Assembly: GCF_014174375.1 (NCBI RefSeq)
Contig: NZ_JABEQE010000009.1
Coordinates: 103,963 to 167,962, forward strand
Direction of reading: 5' to 3'
From: Gluconacetobacter asukensis
GTDB lineage: Bacteria > Pseudomonadota > Alphaproteobacteria > Acetobacterales > Acetobacteraceae
Length of the DNA: 64,000 bases
A program made the position numbers and the translations under genes. Below the pieces are notes generated by a model. It searched no databases and was not told the DNA's origin. It saw nothing but the letters and a program-made list of their open reading frames with translations. Below, one piece after another: positions 28,258 to 36,320 of the stretch; within the stretch, counting starts at the first letter, position 1; the number at the start of each line of letters is the position of its first letter.

Positions 28258-29037
28258 ATGGCTTTCAGCCCGGATTTTCGAACAATGTCCCGACCCGCTG
28301 GCACCGGGGTCGGCGCTGGAGTCATCGACCAGGGGCTGCGTGCCTATATGCTCCGGGTCTATAACTGGATGGCTTCGGGCCTGGTACTGACCGGGCTTGT
28401 GGCCTATCTGGTCGCCAATACCAGCCTGCGCGCCGCGTTCTTCGCTGCTGTGATGACGCCCAACGGGGTGGCCGTGCGGCCGACCGGACTGGGCATGCTG
28501 GCGATGATCGCGCCGCTGGGCTTTGTGCTGGTCATGTCGCTGGGGGTGAACCGTCTGTCGCGGCAGACGGTGCAGATGCTGTTCTGGGCGTTCTGTGCAG
28601 TGATGGGCGCCAGCCTGTCCAGCATTCTGCTGACCTTCACCGGGGTATCGGTGGTGCGCGTCTTCTTCGTCACGGCCGGCACATTCTCGGCGATGTCGAT
28701 CTGGGGATATGTCACGAAGACCGACCTGACGCGCTTCGGCTCGTTCCTGATCATGGGCCTGTTCGGGCTGGTGATCGCGGGGCTGGTGAACATGTTCCTG
28801 CACAGTTCGATGGTCTATATGCTGTACAGCATCGTCGGCGTGTTCATCTTCATCGGCCTGACCGCCTTCGATACCCAGCGGATCAAGATGACCTATCAGC
28901 AGGTTGCCTATTATGACGGGCCGGACGGTGCGGCCAAGCGCGCGGTCTATGATGCCCTGGCGCTGTATCTGAACTTCATCAACCTCTTCCAGTTCCTGCT
29001 GCAGTTCATGGGTGTGCGCAGCAACCAGGATAATTGA
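28258..29037 (+). CDS. Bax inhibitor-1/YccA family membrane protein
   Basis: A 259-residue inner-membrane protein with seven hydrophobic segments. The BI-1 pattern is visible in LRVYNWMASGLVLTGLVAYL, then GVFIFIGLTAFDTQRIKMTY with the conserved FDTQ, and the C-terminal ALALYLNFINLFQFLLQFMG. Bacterial members are pH-sensitive leak channels or FtsH interactors; which applies here is unknown. AAGGAAGG precedes the ATG at 28258. A strong terminator follows the stop. Confidence 0.93.
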   Translation: MAFSPDFRTMSRPAGTGVGAGVIDQGLRAYMLRVYNWMASGLVLTGLVAYLVANTSLRAAFFAAVMTPNGVAVRPTGLGMLAMIAPLGFVLVMSLGVNRLSRQTVQMLFWAFCAVMGASLSSILLTFTGVSVVRVFFVTAGTFSAMSIWGYVTKTDLTRFGSFLIMGLFGLVIAGLVNMFLHSSMVYMLYSIVGVFIFIGLTAFDTQRIKMTYQQVAYYDGPDGAAKRAVYDALALYLNFINLFQFLLQFMGVRSNQDN

Positions 29038-29080
29038 GGGCGCGCGCGAATCCGCCTTTCGATGTCTTGGCCGGAAATCA

Positions 29081-29110
29081 GGCCCCGCCTCACGGCGGGG
29101 CCTTTTTTTT
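29081..29110 (+). terminator. Intrinsic terminator of the BI-1 family gene
   Basis: GGCCCCGCC and GGCGGGGCC pair around TCAC and are followed by eight T. Confidence 0.93.
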
Positions 29111-29464
29111 ATCCTGTGGCCGAAGGTGGGAGAAAAACGGACCGGGCCCGCGAACGGTGTGGAAATTCGGCTAAAATAAGACTTATTCTTCCATGGAAAG
29201 AGTGCGATGACGTGTATGTGATGTTGGGCATGTCAGATTACCACATTGAAATAAAACGATTTAATTTGGATACTTTGGCGTATTCGAAATAATCTGAAAC
29301 ATTATGTGAAGGCTTGCTTGTGAGGTCCATCCAGTCGGATAAGGCGGTAAGAGAACTATGAACGAAAGGATAGCTGCGCAGACAGGACGCTCGAAGCACG
29401 CGGCGGCACATGAGGCGCCAGTTCGGCCCTGCGGGATGGAAAAGAGGCTTGACCGTTCCGATCC

Positions 29465-29478
29465 TTGATCAAGATCAA
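29465..29478 (+). promoter_or_regulatory. FNR/FixK/Anr-type binding site
   Basis: TTGAT-CAAG-ATCAA is an exact match to the TTGAT-N4-ATCAA consensus of the CRP/FNR superfamily and lies inside the longer inverted repeat CCTTGATC-AA-GATCAAGG. Its centre is about 229 bp upstream of the cyoA ATG. Confidence 0.8.
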
Positions 29479-29496
29479 GGCCAAGAAGCCGGCGGC

Positions 29497-29503
29497 TAAT
29501 CAT
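29497..29503 (+). promoter_or_regulatory. Candidate -10 box of cyoABCD
   Basis: TAATCAT is centred about 29 bp downstream of the FNR-site centre. That is close to the spacing of class II FNR-activated promoters, where the site at -41.5 replaces the -35 box. Confidence 0.4.
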
Positions 29504-29700
29504 GACGGGATCGATCCGGCGAAGGCCTCCTATTCCGAGAGGGAGGTAGACGGCGGTTTGATATCAACGGATGTAACATACGGCGAGAGACCCGCACCGG
29601 GATTCGCGGCAGACGTGAAACATGGCCGTTGTTGCTTTGGGGGCCCGTGAACGAAGCGAGCATATGAGCAAGGGTGATGTCGAAACCAACGAGGCGTGAG

Positions 29701-30624
29701 ATGAAGAAAAAAATCTTGCCAAGATTATCGAGTTTATTGTGTTTGTCCTCAGCGTTCCTCTTGGCGGGATGTGACTGGGCACTGCTCGACCCGAAGGGCA
29801 CCGTGGGTGTCCAGGAGAAGAGCCTGATCCTGACCTCGACCTATGCGATGCTGCTTGTGGTCATACCGGTCATCGTTCTGACGCTGCTGTTCGCGTGGCA
29901 GTACCGCCAGTCGAACACGAGTGCCGAATACCTGCCGAAATGGTCGCACTCGAACAAGATCGAAGTCGTGATCTGGGTGGTTCCGTCCCTGATCATTCTC
30001 TTCCTGGCAGTGCTGACCTACCAGACCTGTCATTCTCTGGACCCCTACCGTCCGCTCGAAGAAGAAGCCAACGTGAAGCCGATTCACGTCGAGGTTGTCG
30101 CGCTGGACTGGAAGTGGCTGTTCATCTACCCCGACGAGGGGATTGCCACGGTCAACCAGGTGGCCTTTCCGGTGAATACGCCGGTCGACTTCCGGATCAC
30201 CTCCGATGCGGTGATGAACTCGTTCTTCATTCCGCAGCTTGGCTCGCAGATCTATGCCATGGCCGGCATGCAGACGCAGCTGCACCTGGTGGCCAATACC
30301 GCCGGCAACTATCTCGGCGAGTCCGCGAACTTCAGCGGCCGGGGCTTCTCCGACATGCGCTTCCGCGCGCTGGCGCTGAGCAACGACGACTACGCCGCCT
30401 GGATCCAGAAGGTGAAGGCAGCGTCCGAGCAGCTCGACAATTCGAACTATCCCAAGCTGGCCGCGCCCAGCGAGGCGAATCCGGTCGAGTATTTCTCGCA
30501 TGCCGAACCCGGCCTCTTCGACCAGATCGTGGCCAAGTACAACAATGGCATGGTCATGGATAAGAGCACGGGCAAGATGTTGCATGTGCAGTCCGCGATG
30601 TCCGACATGAATATGAAGGAATAG
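29701..30624 (+). CDS. cyoA: Ubiquinol oxidase (cytochrome bo3/ba3 type) subunit II
   Basis: Membrane-anchored periplasmic subunit of the quinol oxidase. The 307-residue product starts [11 protein letters not shown] and has a lipobox, LLAGC, so it is a lipoprotein. Two membrane segments follow ([17 protein letters not shown] and [19 protein letters not shown]), then a cupredoxin fold with [19 protein letters not shown]. The CuA ligands of cytochrome c oxidases are absent, as expected for a quinol oxidase. GAGG precedes the ATG at 29701, which I prefer to one nine codons upstream. First gene of cyoABCD. Confidence 0.95.
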   Translation: MKKKILPRLSSLLCLSSAFLLAGCDWALLDPKGTVGVQEKSLILTSTYAMLLVVIPVIVLTLLFAWQYRQSNTSAEYLPKWSHSNKIEVVIWVVPSLIILFLAVLTYQTCHSLDPYRPLEEEANVKPIHVEVVALDWKWLFIYPDEGIATVNQVAFPVNTPVDFRITSDAVMNSFFIPQLGSQIYAMAGMQTQLHLVANTAGNYLGESANFSGRGFSDMRFRALALSNDDYAAWIQKVKAASEQLDNSNYPKLAAPSEANPVEYFSHAEPGLFDQIVAKYNNGMVMDKSTGKMLHVQSAMSDMNMKE

Positions 30625-30629
30625 GACCG

Positions 30630-32624
30630 ATGTTAGGAAAATTAAGCTGGTCGGATATTCCGATCGATGTGCCTATCCTTGTTGGTACCTTTGCCGGTGC
30701 CGCGATCGCCGGTCTGGCGGTGCTTGGGCTCATCACCTATTACGGCAAATGGGGCTATCTCTGGAAAGAGTGGCTGACCTCGGTCGACCATAAGCGTCTG
30801 GGCGTGATGTATATCGTGCTGGCGCTGGTTGCCCTGTTCCGTGGCTTCGCGGACGCCATCATGATGCGCTCGCAGCTCGCGCTGGCCTATGCCGGCAATC
30901 CGGGCTACCTGCCACCGCATCACTACGACCAGATCTTCTCGGCCCACGGCACCATCATGATCTTCTTCATGGCGATGGCGTTCATGACCGGGCTGATGAA
31001 CGTGATCGTGCCGCTGCAGATCGGCGCGCGCGACGTGGCCTTCCCCTTCCTGAACTCGCTCAGCTTCTGGATGACGACCATCAGCTTCGTGCTGATCAAC
31101 GTGTCGCTGTTCATCGGTGAGTTCTCGCAGTGCGGCTGGCTGGCCTATCCGCCGCTGTCCGAGCAGCAGTTCAGTCCTGGTGTCGGTGTCGACTACTATA
31201 TCTGGGCGGTTCAGCTTTCGGGCGTCGGCACACTGCTGACCGGTGTGAACTTCTTCACCACCATCGTGAAGATGCGGGCCCCGGGCATGACGTTCATGAA
31301 GATGCCGGTGTTCACCTGGACCATCTTCTGCACCAGCGTGCTGATCATGCTCTCGTTCCCGATCCTGACTGTGGCCCTGGGCCTGCTGGGTCTGGACCGT
31401 TACCTCGGCATGCACTTCTTCACCAATGACGGTGGCGGCAACCAGATGCTGTATCTGAGCGTCATCTGGGGTTGGGGGCATCCGGAAGTCTACATTCTGG
31501 TTCTGCCGGCCTTCGGTGCGTTCTCGGAAATCACGCAGACCTTCTCGCGCAAGCCGCTGTTCGGCTACAACACCATGGTCTATGCGACCTGCTCGATCAT
31601 GGTCCTGTCGATGGTGGTGTGGCTCCATCACTTCTTCACCATGGGTGCCGGCGCCAACGTCAATACGTTCTTCGGCATCATGACGATGATCATCGCGATC
31701 CCGACGGGCGTGAAGATCTTCAACTGGCTGTTCACCATGTATAAGGGCCGCGTCGAGTTCCACGCGACCATGTACTGGGTGATCGGCTTCATGATCACCT
31801 TCACCATCGGTGGCATGACCGGCGTCATGCTGGCCATCCCGGCTGCCGACTTCGTGCTGCACAACTCGCTGTTCGTTATCGCCCACTTCCACAACGTCAT
31901 CATCGGCGGTGTGTATTTCGGCTATGTTGCGGCGATGAACTTCTGGTTCCCCAAGGCTTTCGGCTTCAAGCTGAACGAAGCGTGGGGCAAGCGGGCGTTC
32001 TGGCTGTGGTTCGTCGGCTTCTACTTCGCGTTCATGCCGCTCTATGTTCTGGGCTTCGAGGGCATGACCCGTCGTATGAACCATTACGACAATCCGGAAT
32101 GGTATCCGTGGCTGCTGGTTGCCGAAGCCGGCGCCGTGATGATTGCCCTGGGCATCGTCTGCCAGCTGACGCAGCTCTATGTCTCGATCCGTGACCGCAA
32201 CCTGGCCGAAAACCGCGATCTGACGGGCGATCCGTGGAACGCGCGCACGCTGGAATGGTCGACCTCCTCGCCCCCGCCGTTCTACAACTTCGCGGTTGTT
32301 CCGGTGGTGCATGACCTGGATGCGTTCGCCCACGACAAGGAGGCCGGCATCGATACCCGTGCCGCCGGTTCGAACTACCAGCCGATCCATATGCCGAAGA
32401 ACACCGCCGCGGGCTTCTTCATCGGCATGTTCAGCCTGATCCTCGGCTTCGCCGCGGTGTGGTGGATCTGGTGGCTGGCGGCCGTTGGCCTGATCGGTGT
32501 CATCGCGACCGTGATCGCGCGGAGCAGCAACAACGATGTCGACTACTATGTGCCGGCGTCCGAGGTTGCCCGTATCGAGAACGAGCATACCCGTAACCTT
32601 CTGGCGGCACAGGCGGCGGAATAA
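30630..32624 (+). CDS. cyoB: Ubiquinol oxidase subunit I
   Basis: Catalytic subunit carrying the low-spin heme, the high-spin heme-CuB centre and the quinol site. The 664 residues share E. coli CyoB numbering at the key positions: H106 and H421 (low-spin heme), H284, H333 and H334 (CuB), H419 (high-spin heme) and the cross-linked Y288 in WGHPEVY. The quinol residues R71, D75, H98 and Q101 are also present, so it uses quinol, not cytochrome c. In acetic acid bacteria this terminal oxidase drains the ubiquinol made by PQQ dehydrogenases. The next gene starts on the last base of its stop codon. Confidence 0.98.
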   Translation: MLGKLSWSDIPIDVPILVGTFAGAAIAGLAVLGLITYYGKWGYLWKEWLTSVDHKRLGVMYIVLALVALFRGFADAIMMRSQLALAYAGNPGYLPPHHYDQIFSAHGTIMIFFMAMAFMTGLMNVIVPLQIGARDVAFPFLNSLSFWMTTISFVLINVSLFIGEFSQCGWLAYPPLSEQQFSPGVGVDYYIWAVQLSGVGTLLTGVNFFTTIVKMRAPGMTFMKMPVFTWTIFCTSVLIMLSFPILTVALGLLGLDRYLGMHFFTNDGGGNQMLYLSVIWGWGHPEVYILVLPAFGAFSEITQTFSRKPLFGYNTMVYATCSIMVLSMVVWLHHFFTMGAGANVNTFFGIMTMIIAIPTGVKIFNWLFTMYKGRVEFHATMYWVIGFMITFTIGGMTGVMLAIPAADFVLHNSLFVIAHFHNVIIGGVYFGYVAAMNFWFPKAFGFKLNEAWGKRAFWLWFVGFYFAFMPLYVLGFEGMTRRMNHYDNPEWYPWLLVAEAGAVMIALGIVCQLTQLYVSIRDRNLAENRDLTGDPWNARTLEWSTSSPPPFYNFAVVPVVHDLDAFAHDKEAGIDTRAAGSNYQPIHMPKNTAAGFFIGMFSLILGFAAVWWIWWLAAVGLIGVIATVIARSSNNDVDYYVPASEVARIENEHTRNLLAAQAAE

Positions 32625-33229
32625 TGGCGCACGATATCACTGCTGATGCGGCCCACGCCCACGAGGAACACCACGAATCTCCCGTGGTGTTCGGGTTCTG
32701 GCTGTATCTGATGACCGACTGCATCATCTTCGGAACGCTGTTCGCGGTGTTCGCTGTGATGCGTAACCAGTTTGCCGGTGGTCCCACCGGCAAGGACATC
32801 TTCGATCTGAACGGGGTCGGGATCGAGACGGCGCTGCTGCTGCTCAGCTCGATCACCTACGGTTTCGGGATGATCAGCGCGCACCAGAACAAGCTGGGCG
32901 CGCTGCGGGGCTGGCTCGGGGTGACCTTCATCCTGGGCCTGGGCTTCCTGTTCATGGAGCTCCGCGAGTTCTCGCACATGATTGCGGAAGGCAATGGACC
33001 GGATCGCAGCGCGTTCCTGTCGGCCTTCTTCACCCTGGTCGGGACCCACGGTCTGCACGTGACCTGCGGCCTGCTGTGGATGGCGGTTCTGATCGTCCAG
33101 ACGGGTGGGAAGACCGTCCTGTCCGAGCGCATGACGAACAAGCTGACCTGCCTCAGCCTGTTCTGGCACTTTCTGGACATCGTCTGGATCTGTGTCTTCA
33201 CCTTTGTCTATCTGATGAGTGTGATCTGA
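32624..33229 (+). CDS. cyoC: Ubiquinol oxidase subunit III
   Basis: A 201-residue membrane protein with five hydrophobic segments. [20 protein letters not shown] and the segment [19 protein letters not shown] are the subunit III signature with the conserved THGLH. The N-terminus is rich in His and Glu ([10 protein letters not shown]). Start and stop codons overlap those of cyoB and cyoD by one to a few bases, so the operon is tightly coupled. Confidence 0.96.
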   Translation: MAHDITADAAHAHEEHHESPVVFGFWLYLMTDCIIFGTLFAVFAVMRNQFAGGPTGKDIFDLNGVGIETALLLLSSITYGFGMISAHQNKLGALRGWLGVTFILGLGFLFMELREFSHMIAEGNGPDRSAFLSAFFTLVGTHGLHVTCGLLWMAVLIVQTGGKTVLSERMTNKLTCLSLFWHFLDIVWICVFTFVYLMSVI

Positions 33230-33561
33230 TGGCTGACGCGCATACGGACCATTCGGGAGCGAGCCACGGAAGTGTAGGGTCTTACCTTACCGGGTTCGTC
33301 ATCTCTGTCCTGCTGACGGTTGCCGCCTTCGGTGTCGTGATGGCACACAGCTTCTCGCCCTCCGGGACGATTGCTGCCATTGCGGTGCTGGCTGCGGTGC
33401 AGATCGTGGTTCATCTGGTGTTCTTCCTGCATATGAACACGTCTTCGGAGCAGCGCTGGAACGTGATGGCGTTTGTCTTCACCGTCCTGACGGTCTTTAT
33501 CCTGATCGTCGGCACGCTGTTCATCATGCATGACACCTCGATCAACATGATGTCGCGCTGA
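33229..33561 (+). CDS. cyoD: Ubiquinol oxidase subunit IV
   Basis: The 110-residue small subunit with three membrane segments: SYLTGFVISVLLTVAAFGVV, then AIAVLAAVQIVVHLVFFLHM and VFTVLTVFILIVGTLFIM. VHLVFFLHMN is the family mark. In E. coli this subunit assists CuB binding during assembly. The ATG begins on the last base of the cyoC stop. A strong terminator follows. Confidence 0.95.
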   Translation: MADAHTDHSGASHGSVGSYLTGFVISVLLTVAAFGVVMAHSFSPSGTIAAIAVLAAVQIVVHLVFFLHMNTSSEQRWNVMAFVFTVLTVFILIVGTLFIMHDTSINMMSR

Positions 33562-33615
33562 TATCCGCCTTCCCGGGTGCCGCAAGGCGCCCGGACCGGC
33601 TGGATGCCAGACATG

Positions 33616-33651
33616 AAAAAGGCCGGTGAGGGAAACCTCACCGGCCTTTTT
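33616..33651 (+). terminator. Bidirectional-looking intrinsic terminator of cyoABCD
   Basis: AAAAAGGCCGGTGAG and CTCACCGGCCTTTTT are perfect reverse complements around a 6-nt loop, with a T-run on the plus strand and an A-run on the other side. Confidence 0.94.
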
Positions 33652-34037
33652 CATGTCCGTGCCGGAAGTGTTGGATTCAGTTCAAATGAGGCCAAGTGGT
33701 GTGGCGGCACGAGCGAATCTGGGATTGCTCGCTGAGAAGCGGTTGCATGCTGGCCACGCGGATAAATGACGGACAAATTCGGTCAGGAAAACTTCTCTGC
33801 CGCCATCATCTATGAGGTTCTCGCATCACAAAGGATCAGAACCGATGCCGCTCGCCATTCCGTACACGATTTAGGGATTATTCTTTTCGTATAACTCTCT
33901 ACTTGGGGCGCACGTTTATGACGCAATTTTGCCCCATTTTTGCCTTCTTTACAAAATGAAACAAAAATGCTTAATCGCTATTTGGGAATGATTTCTTTCG
34001 AATAGCGGCATTCCCGGATGCGATGAGAGATGTATAT
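33652..34037. other. Gene-poor A/T-rich region before a lipoprotein gene
   Basis: Almost 390 bases with no recognised gene. A 42-codon open frame (33766-33894, starting MTDKFGQENFSAAIIYEVL) lacks a ribosome site and any family I know, so I do not call it. Past 33880 the base composition drops sharply to A/T-rich. Two interleaved inverted repeats occupy 33976-34015. Confidence 0.4.
33976..34015 (+). promoter_or_regulatory. Two interleaved 7-bp inverted repeats
   Basis: CGCTATT (33976-33982) pairs with AATAGCG (34001-34007), and GGGAATG (33984-33990) pairs with CATTCCC (34009-34015). The order A-B-A'-B' allows either of two mutually exclusive hairpins, or a pseudoknot. The element ends 22 bp before the lipoprotein ATG. 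Confidence 0.5.
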
Positions 34038-34556
34038 ATGAGAAATTCAAGAATTTTCGTTTCTTGTGCTTTAGCTGCGCCATTGGTCCTGTCCGCTTGT
34101 GCGACGCCTGGTGACGAGAACAGAGCCGACACTTACAATGCGGCTCAAGTCAACCAACGGCAGTTGGCTCATGTGATCAATATTCTTGCTGTAATGCCTG
34201 CCCGGGTCCAGGTCAGCAATGCGCAAAACCAACGCACTGCGCAGATCGTGGGGGGACTATTGGGCGCCGGTCTTGGTGCCGGCCTCGGCGCGGGTGTAGC
34301 GCATTCGACCACAGCTGGGGTGCTGGGCGGCCTGGGTGGCGGCGGCGCCGGCGCGGCCGCCGGGTCTCTCGTTCCCGGGCAGACTCTGGTCGATGGCGTT
34401 TCGATTACGTATCAGGACGGCAATCAGACCTTCAGCTCCGCTCAAGTCGGACGTTTGTGTGAATACGTGCCGGGCAAGGCTGTCATGATTCAAGGGAGCC
34501 CAACCGAAACCCGCGTTCAGCCCAACCATGAGTGCCCTCCGCCGCAGAAATCATGA
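34038..34556 (+). CDS. Lipoprotein with glycine-zipper segment
   Basis: The signal peptide ends in the lipobox VLSAC, so the 172-residue product is probably an outer-membrane or periplasmic lipoprotein. A region at about 75-120 is a Gly/Ala-rich zipper (GGLLGAGLGAGLGAG, then GGLGGGGAGAAAGSL), as in SlyB/PcP-like 2TM glycine-zipper proteins. A small C-terminal domain follows (VDGVSITYQDGNQTFSSAQ, then CEYVPGKAVMIQGSP) with two further cysteines. The ATG at 34038 is preferred; another ATG five codons upstream would keep the same signal. The gene is followed 14 bp later by another exported protein gene. Function unknown; envelope stress or integrity is a guess. Confidence 0.75.
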   Translation: MRNSRIFVSCALAAPLVLSACATPGDENRADTYNAAQVNQRQLAHVINILAVMPARVQVSNAQNQRTAQIVGGLLGAGLGAGLGAGVAHSTTAGVLGGLGGGGAGAAAGSLVPGQTLVDGVSITYQDGNQTFSSAQVGRLCEYVPGKAVMIQGSPTETRVQPNHECPPPQKS

Positions 34557-34570
34557 TCTGAGGAAATGTA

Positions 34571-35095
34571 ATGAAACGGGTTGCCTTACTCGCGTTTCTT
34601 GCCCTGCCGTGCTCCGGTTTCGCGCAGAGCCTTACCGACCAGATTAATGCGGTTTCCGCCGCGCAGGATCAAAATGAGGCGGCGGCACGTCAGGCTTGGG
34701 CAGCACAGCAGGCGGAATTGCGGCGTCAGGAGCAGGCGCAGGCCGCTAGGGTTCAGGAGGCTCGGCGTCAGGCTGAAGCCGTTGCGGCTGCTCGGCGTGT
34801 CAAGTTGGAGGCGCGTGAGGCCAAGGATGAGGCCTACGCGGACAAGCTGCGGGAACTGGACCTCCAGAGCCGGGAACTGGATCTTCAGGCGAAAAAGACG
34901 GATGTCTCTCGTGAAAACGACATCATCAACAGCACGCTGAAGCAGAAGGACGCCACAACTGATCTGACGCAATCCCAGGCTGATGCGAACAGGAATGTTT
35001 CGCAGGGTGCGAAGGTGTTGATGGAGAAAAATGGCGCCAAAGCCGAATTGGAGGGCCAGGCTGCCGTGAAGAAGGAATCGGGCTGGTTCCATTAG
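34571..35095 (+). CDS. Exported coiled-coil protein of unknown function
   Basis: The 174-residue product has a signal peptide (KRVALLAFLALPCSGFAQS). A long Gln/Ala/Arg/Glu-rich helix at about 25-110 carries heptad character (EAAARQAWAAQQAELRRQEQ and LRELDLQSRELDLQAKK). It ends KKESGWFH. It may belong to a family of unknown function such as DUF5384, but I am not certain. GAGGAAA lies before the ATG. With only 14 bp between them, this and the lipoprotein gene form a two-gene operon ending at the hairpin at 35159, so the two products may work together in the envelope. Confidence 0.7.
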   Translation: MKRVALLAFLALPCSGFAQSLTDQINAVSAAQDQNEAAARQAWAAQQAELRRQEQAQAARVQEARRQAEAVAAARRVKLEAREAKDEAYADKLRELDLQSRELDLQAKKTDVSRENDIINSTLKQKDATTDLTQSQADANRNVSQGAKVLMEKNGAKAELEGQAAVKKESGWFH

Positions 35096-35158
35096 TCCAG
35101 GGTCCGATGCACCCTAGTTTTTGGGCGTCGCTCTATTTCGCAGTTCTGATTAACATTC

Positions 35159-35194
35159 AGCCCGTTCAGGTGGGATCATCTGAACGGGCTTTCT
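35159..35194 (+). terminator. Terminator of the two-gene envelope operon
   Basis: AGCCCGTTCAG and CTGAACGGGCT form a perfect 11-bp stem with a 10-nt loop, followed by TTCTATT. Confidence 0.75.
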
Positions 35195-35494
35195 ATTCGC
35201 ATTCGAGATCGTACAATGTGTCGGCCTTGTCGATCATAGTGACGAGACCCAGAGGCCGGGCTGTCGCATTCCACGGCCGCACGCAGCGAGAAAACAAGAA
35301 TAATCGCCAGTGCTGCCTGCGGATATGCAGCATGGGGCCGTGGGTGGATGCGCCGGTCGAATTGGTCATGAGCAGGACCAGTAACTGCATCTTGAGGCAG
35401 ATTCGCTCTTCACCGCACGGGATGTCGCCGAAACGCTGAATCTGCCTCGCAATACCGTCTGATCTCTACCGGTTGGAGACCATAATCCTTGATA
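35195..35494. other. Gene-free stretch with a possible gene relic
   Basis: No intact gene seen. GAGGCAGATTC (35394-35404) and GAATCTGCCTC (35438-35448) are perfect inverted repeats 33 bp apart. The plus-strand frame through them reads LFTARDVAETLNLPRNTV before a stop, which resembles part of a helix-turn-helix and may be the tail of a decayed gene. This is weak evidence. Confidence 0.25.
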
Positions 35495-35827
35495 TCAGTC
35501 CTTGTGCGGCTCCGGCGACAGGAGGTCCTTCTTGCCGGGCTTGTCCTTCCATTCCTCGGCGTCGGCGGGGGCAGTGCCCTTGCGCGTGATGTTGGGCCAT
35601 TTGGCGGAATAGCTGGCATTGATCTCGGCCCAGGCGGCAGCGCGGTCGTCGCTGTCGGGAACGATGGCTTCAGCCGGGCATTCCGGTTCGCACACACCGC
35701 AATCGATGCACTCGTCGGGGTTGATGACCAGGAAGTTCTCGCCGGCATAGAAGCAATCGACCGGGCACACCTCGACACAGTCCATGAACTTGCAGCGAAT
35801 GCAGTTTTCGGTGACCACGTAGGTCAT
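35495..35827 (-). CDS. fdxA: Ferredoxin, 7Fe-8S type
   Basis: A 110-residue soluble electron carrier of the FdxA family. The cysteine pattern C9, C12, C17 and C21-P ([20 protein letters not shown]), with C40, C43, C46 and C50-P ([13 protein letters not shown]), gives one 3Fe-4S and one 4Fe-4S cluster. The rest ([20 protein letters not shown]) is the conserved alphaproteobacterial C-terminal region. The redox partner is unknown. A 12-bp palindrome lies 33 bp upstream of its ATG. Confidence 0.95.
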   Translation of the reverse strand: MTYVVTENCIRCKFMDCVEVCPVDCFYAGENFLVINPDECIDCGVCEPECPAEAIVPDSDDRAAAWAEINASYSAKWPNITRKGTAPADAEEWKDKPGKKDLLSPEPHKD

Positions 35828-35859
35828 CGTTCATCTCCGATTATCTGTAGCTGCGATAA

Positions 35860-35871
35860 CGTCGATCGACG
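35860..35871. promoter_or_regulatory. 12-bp perfect palindrome upstream of fdxA
   Basis: CGTCGATCGACG is self-complementary and lies in the fdxA promoter/leader region. It could be an operator; no regulator is assigned. Confidence 0.35.
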
Positions 35872-36002
35872 ACATCATCAGCCTTGGGGCCTGCGAGGTG
35901 CCGCCAACGGGAGCCTCGCCTATGATGGGCGTTGGTATGAAAGTCTTTTGAAGCCATGGCAAGTCAAAGACGCCATGCCGGCCTGTCGGGGCGCGGCGAC
36001 GG

Positions 36003-36320
36003 TCAGTCCACGGGCGACAGGGCCCGCTCCGGCACGATCTCGTAGAGCAGGCGGGCCACCGTTGCCGGGCCGCGCCGCTGTGCCAGCGACACGATCCGCA
36101 GCACCATCACGCCGTCGCCGGTCGGGGGTGGCAAGGTCAGGATATCGCCCGGGCGTACCAGCGCATGGGCCTTTTCGGTCCGCTGCCGGTTGATCCGCAC
36201 CAGGCCGGCCTGGGCCATGCGGGCGCAGTCGGGCCGGCTGCGGGCAAAGCGCGCGCACCACAGCCAGCTATCGAGCCTCTGTGTCGCGGCTTCATCCGGG
36301 GCGGTGCGCTCGCGGCTCAT
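36003..36320 (-). CDS. S4-domain RNA-binding protein (HslR-like)
   Basis: A 105-residue protein with an N-terminal S4 domain: QRLDSWLWCARFARSR, then GLVRINRQRTEKAHALVRPG and DILTL. This corresponds to the heat-shock protein Hsp15 (HslR), which in E. coli rescues nascent-chain-blocked 50S subunits. The start codon overlaps the stop of the SUV3-like helicase gene (ATGA), so both are made from one transcript. Confidence 0.85.
   Translation of the reverse strand: MSRERTAPDEAATQRLDSWLWCARFARSRPDCARMAQAGLVRINRQRTEKAHALVRPGDILTLPPPTGDGVMVLRIVSLAQRRGPATVARLLYEIVPERALSPVD

Larger units (their letters stand above)
29111..29700. other. Long A/T-richer region upstream of cyoA
   Basis: About 590 bases without a convincing gene. 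The first half is A/T-rich and featureless to me. The second half has the FNR-type site at 29465, a -10-like element at 29497 and the palindrome TTGATATCAA at 29558-29567, two half-sites of the same type with no spacer. The rest is the cyoA leader. Confidence 0.5.

Noticed and set aside
30642..32588. Minus-strand frame across cyoB
   Set aside because: His/Arg/Asp-rich shadow of a strongly conserved membrane protein gene.
33766..33894. 42-codon open frame
   Set aside because: No ribosome site, no family and normal chance length.
33976..34015. Classical H-type pseudoknot
   Set aside because: The order of arms allows it, but the linker before the last arm is one base, too short to span a 7-bp stem easily; alternating hairpins are more likely, so I only claim interleaved repeats.
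35107..35439. 110-codon plus-strand frame
   Set aside because: It runs through the terminator at 35159 and has no recognisable protein features.
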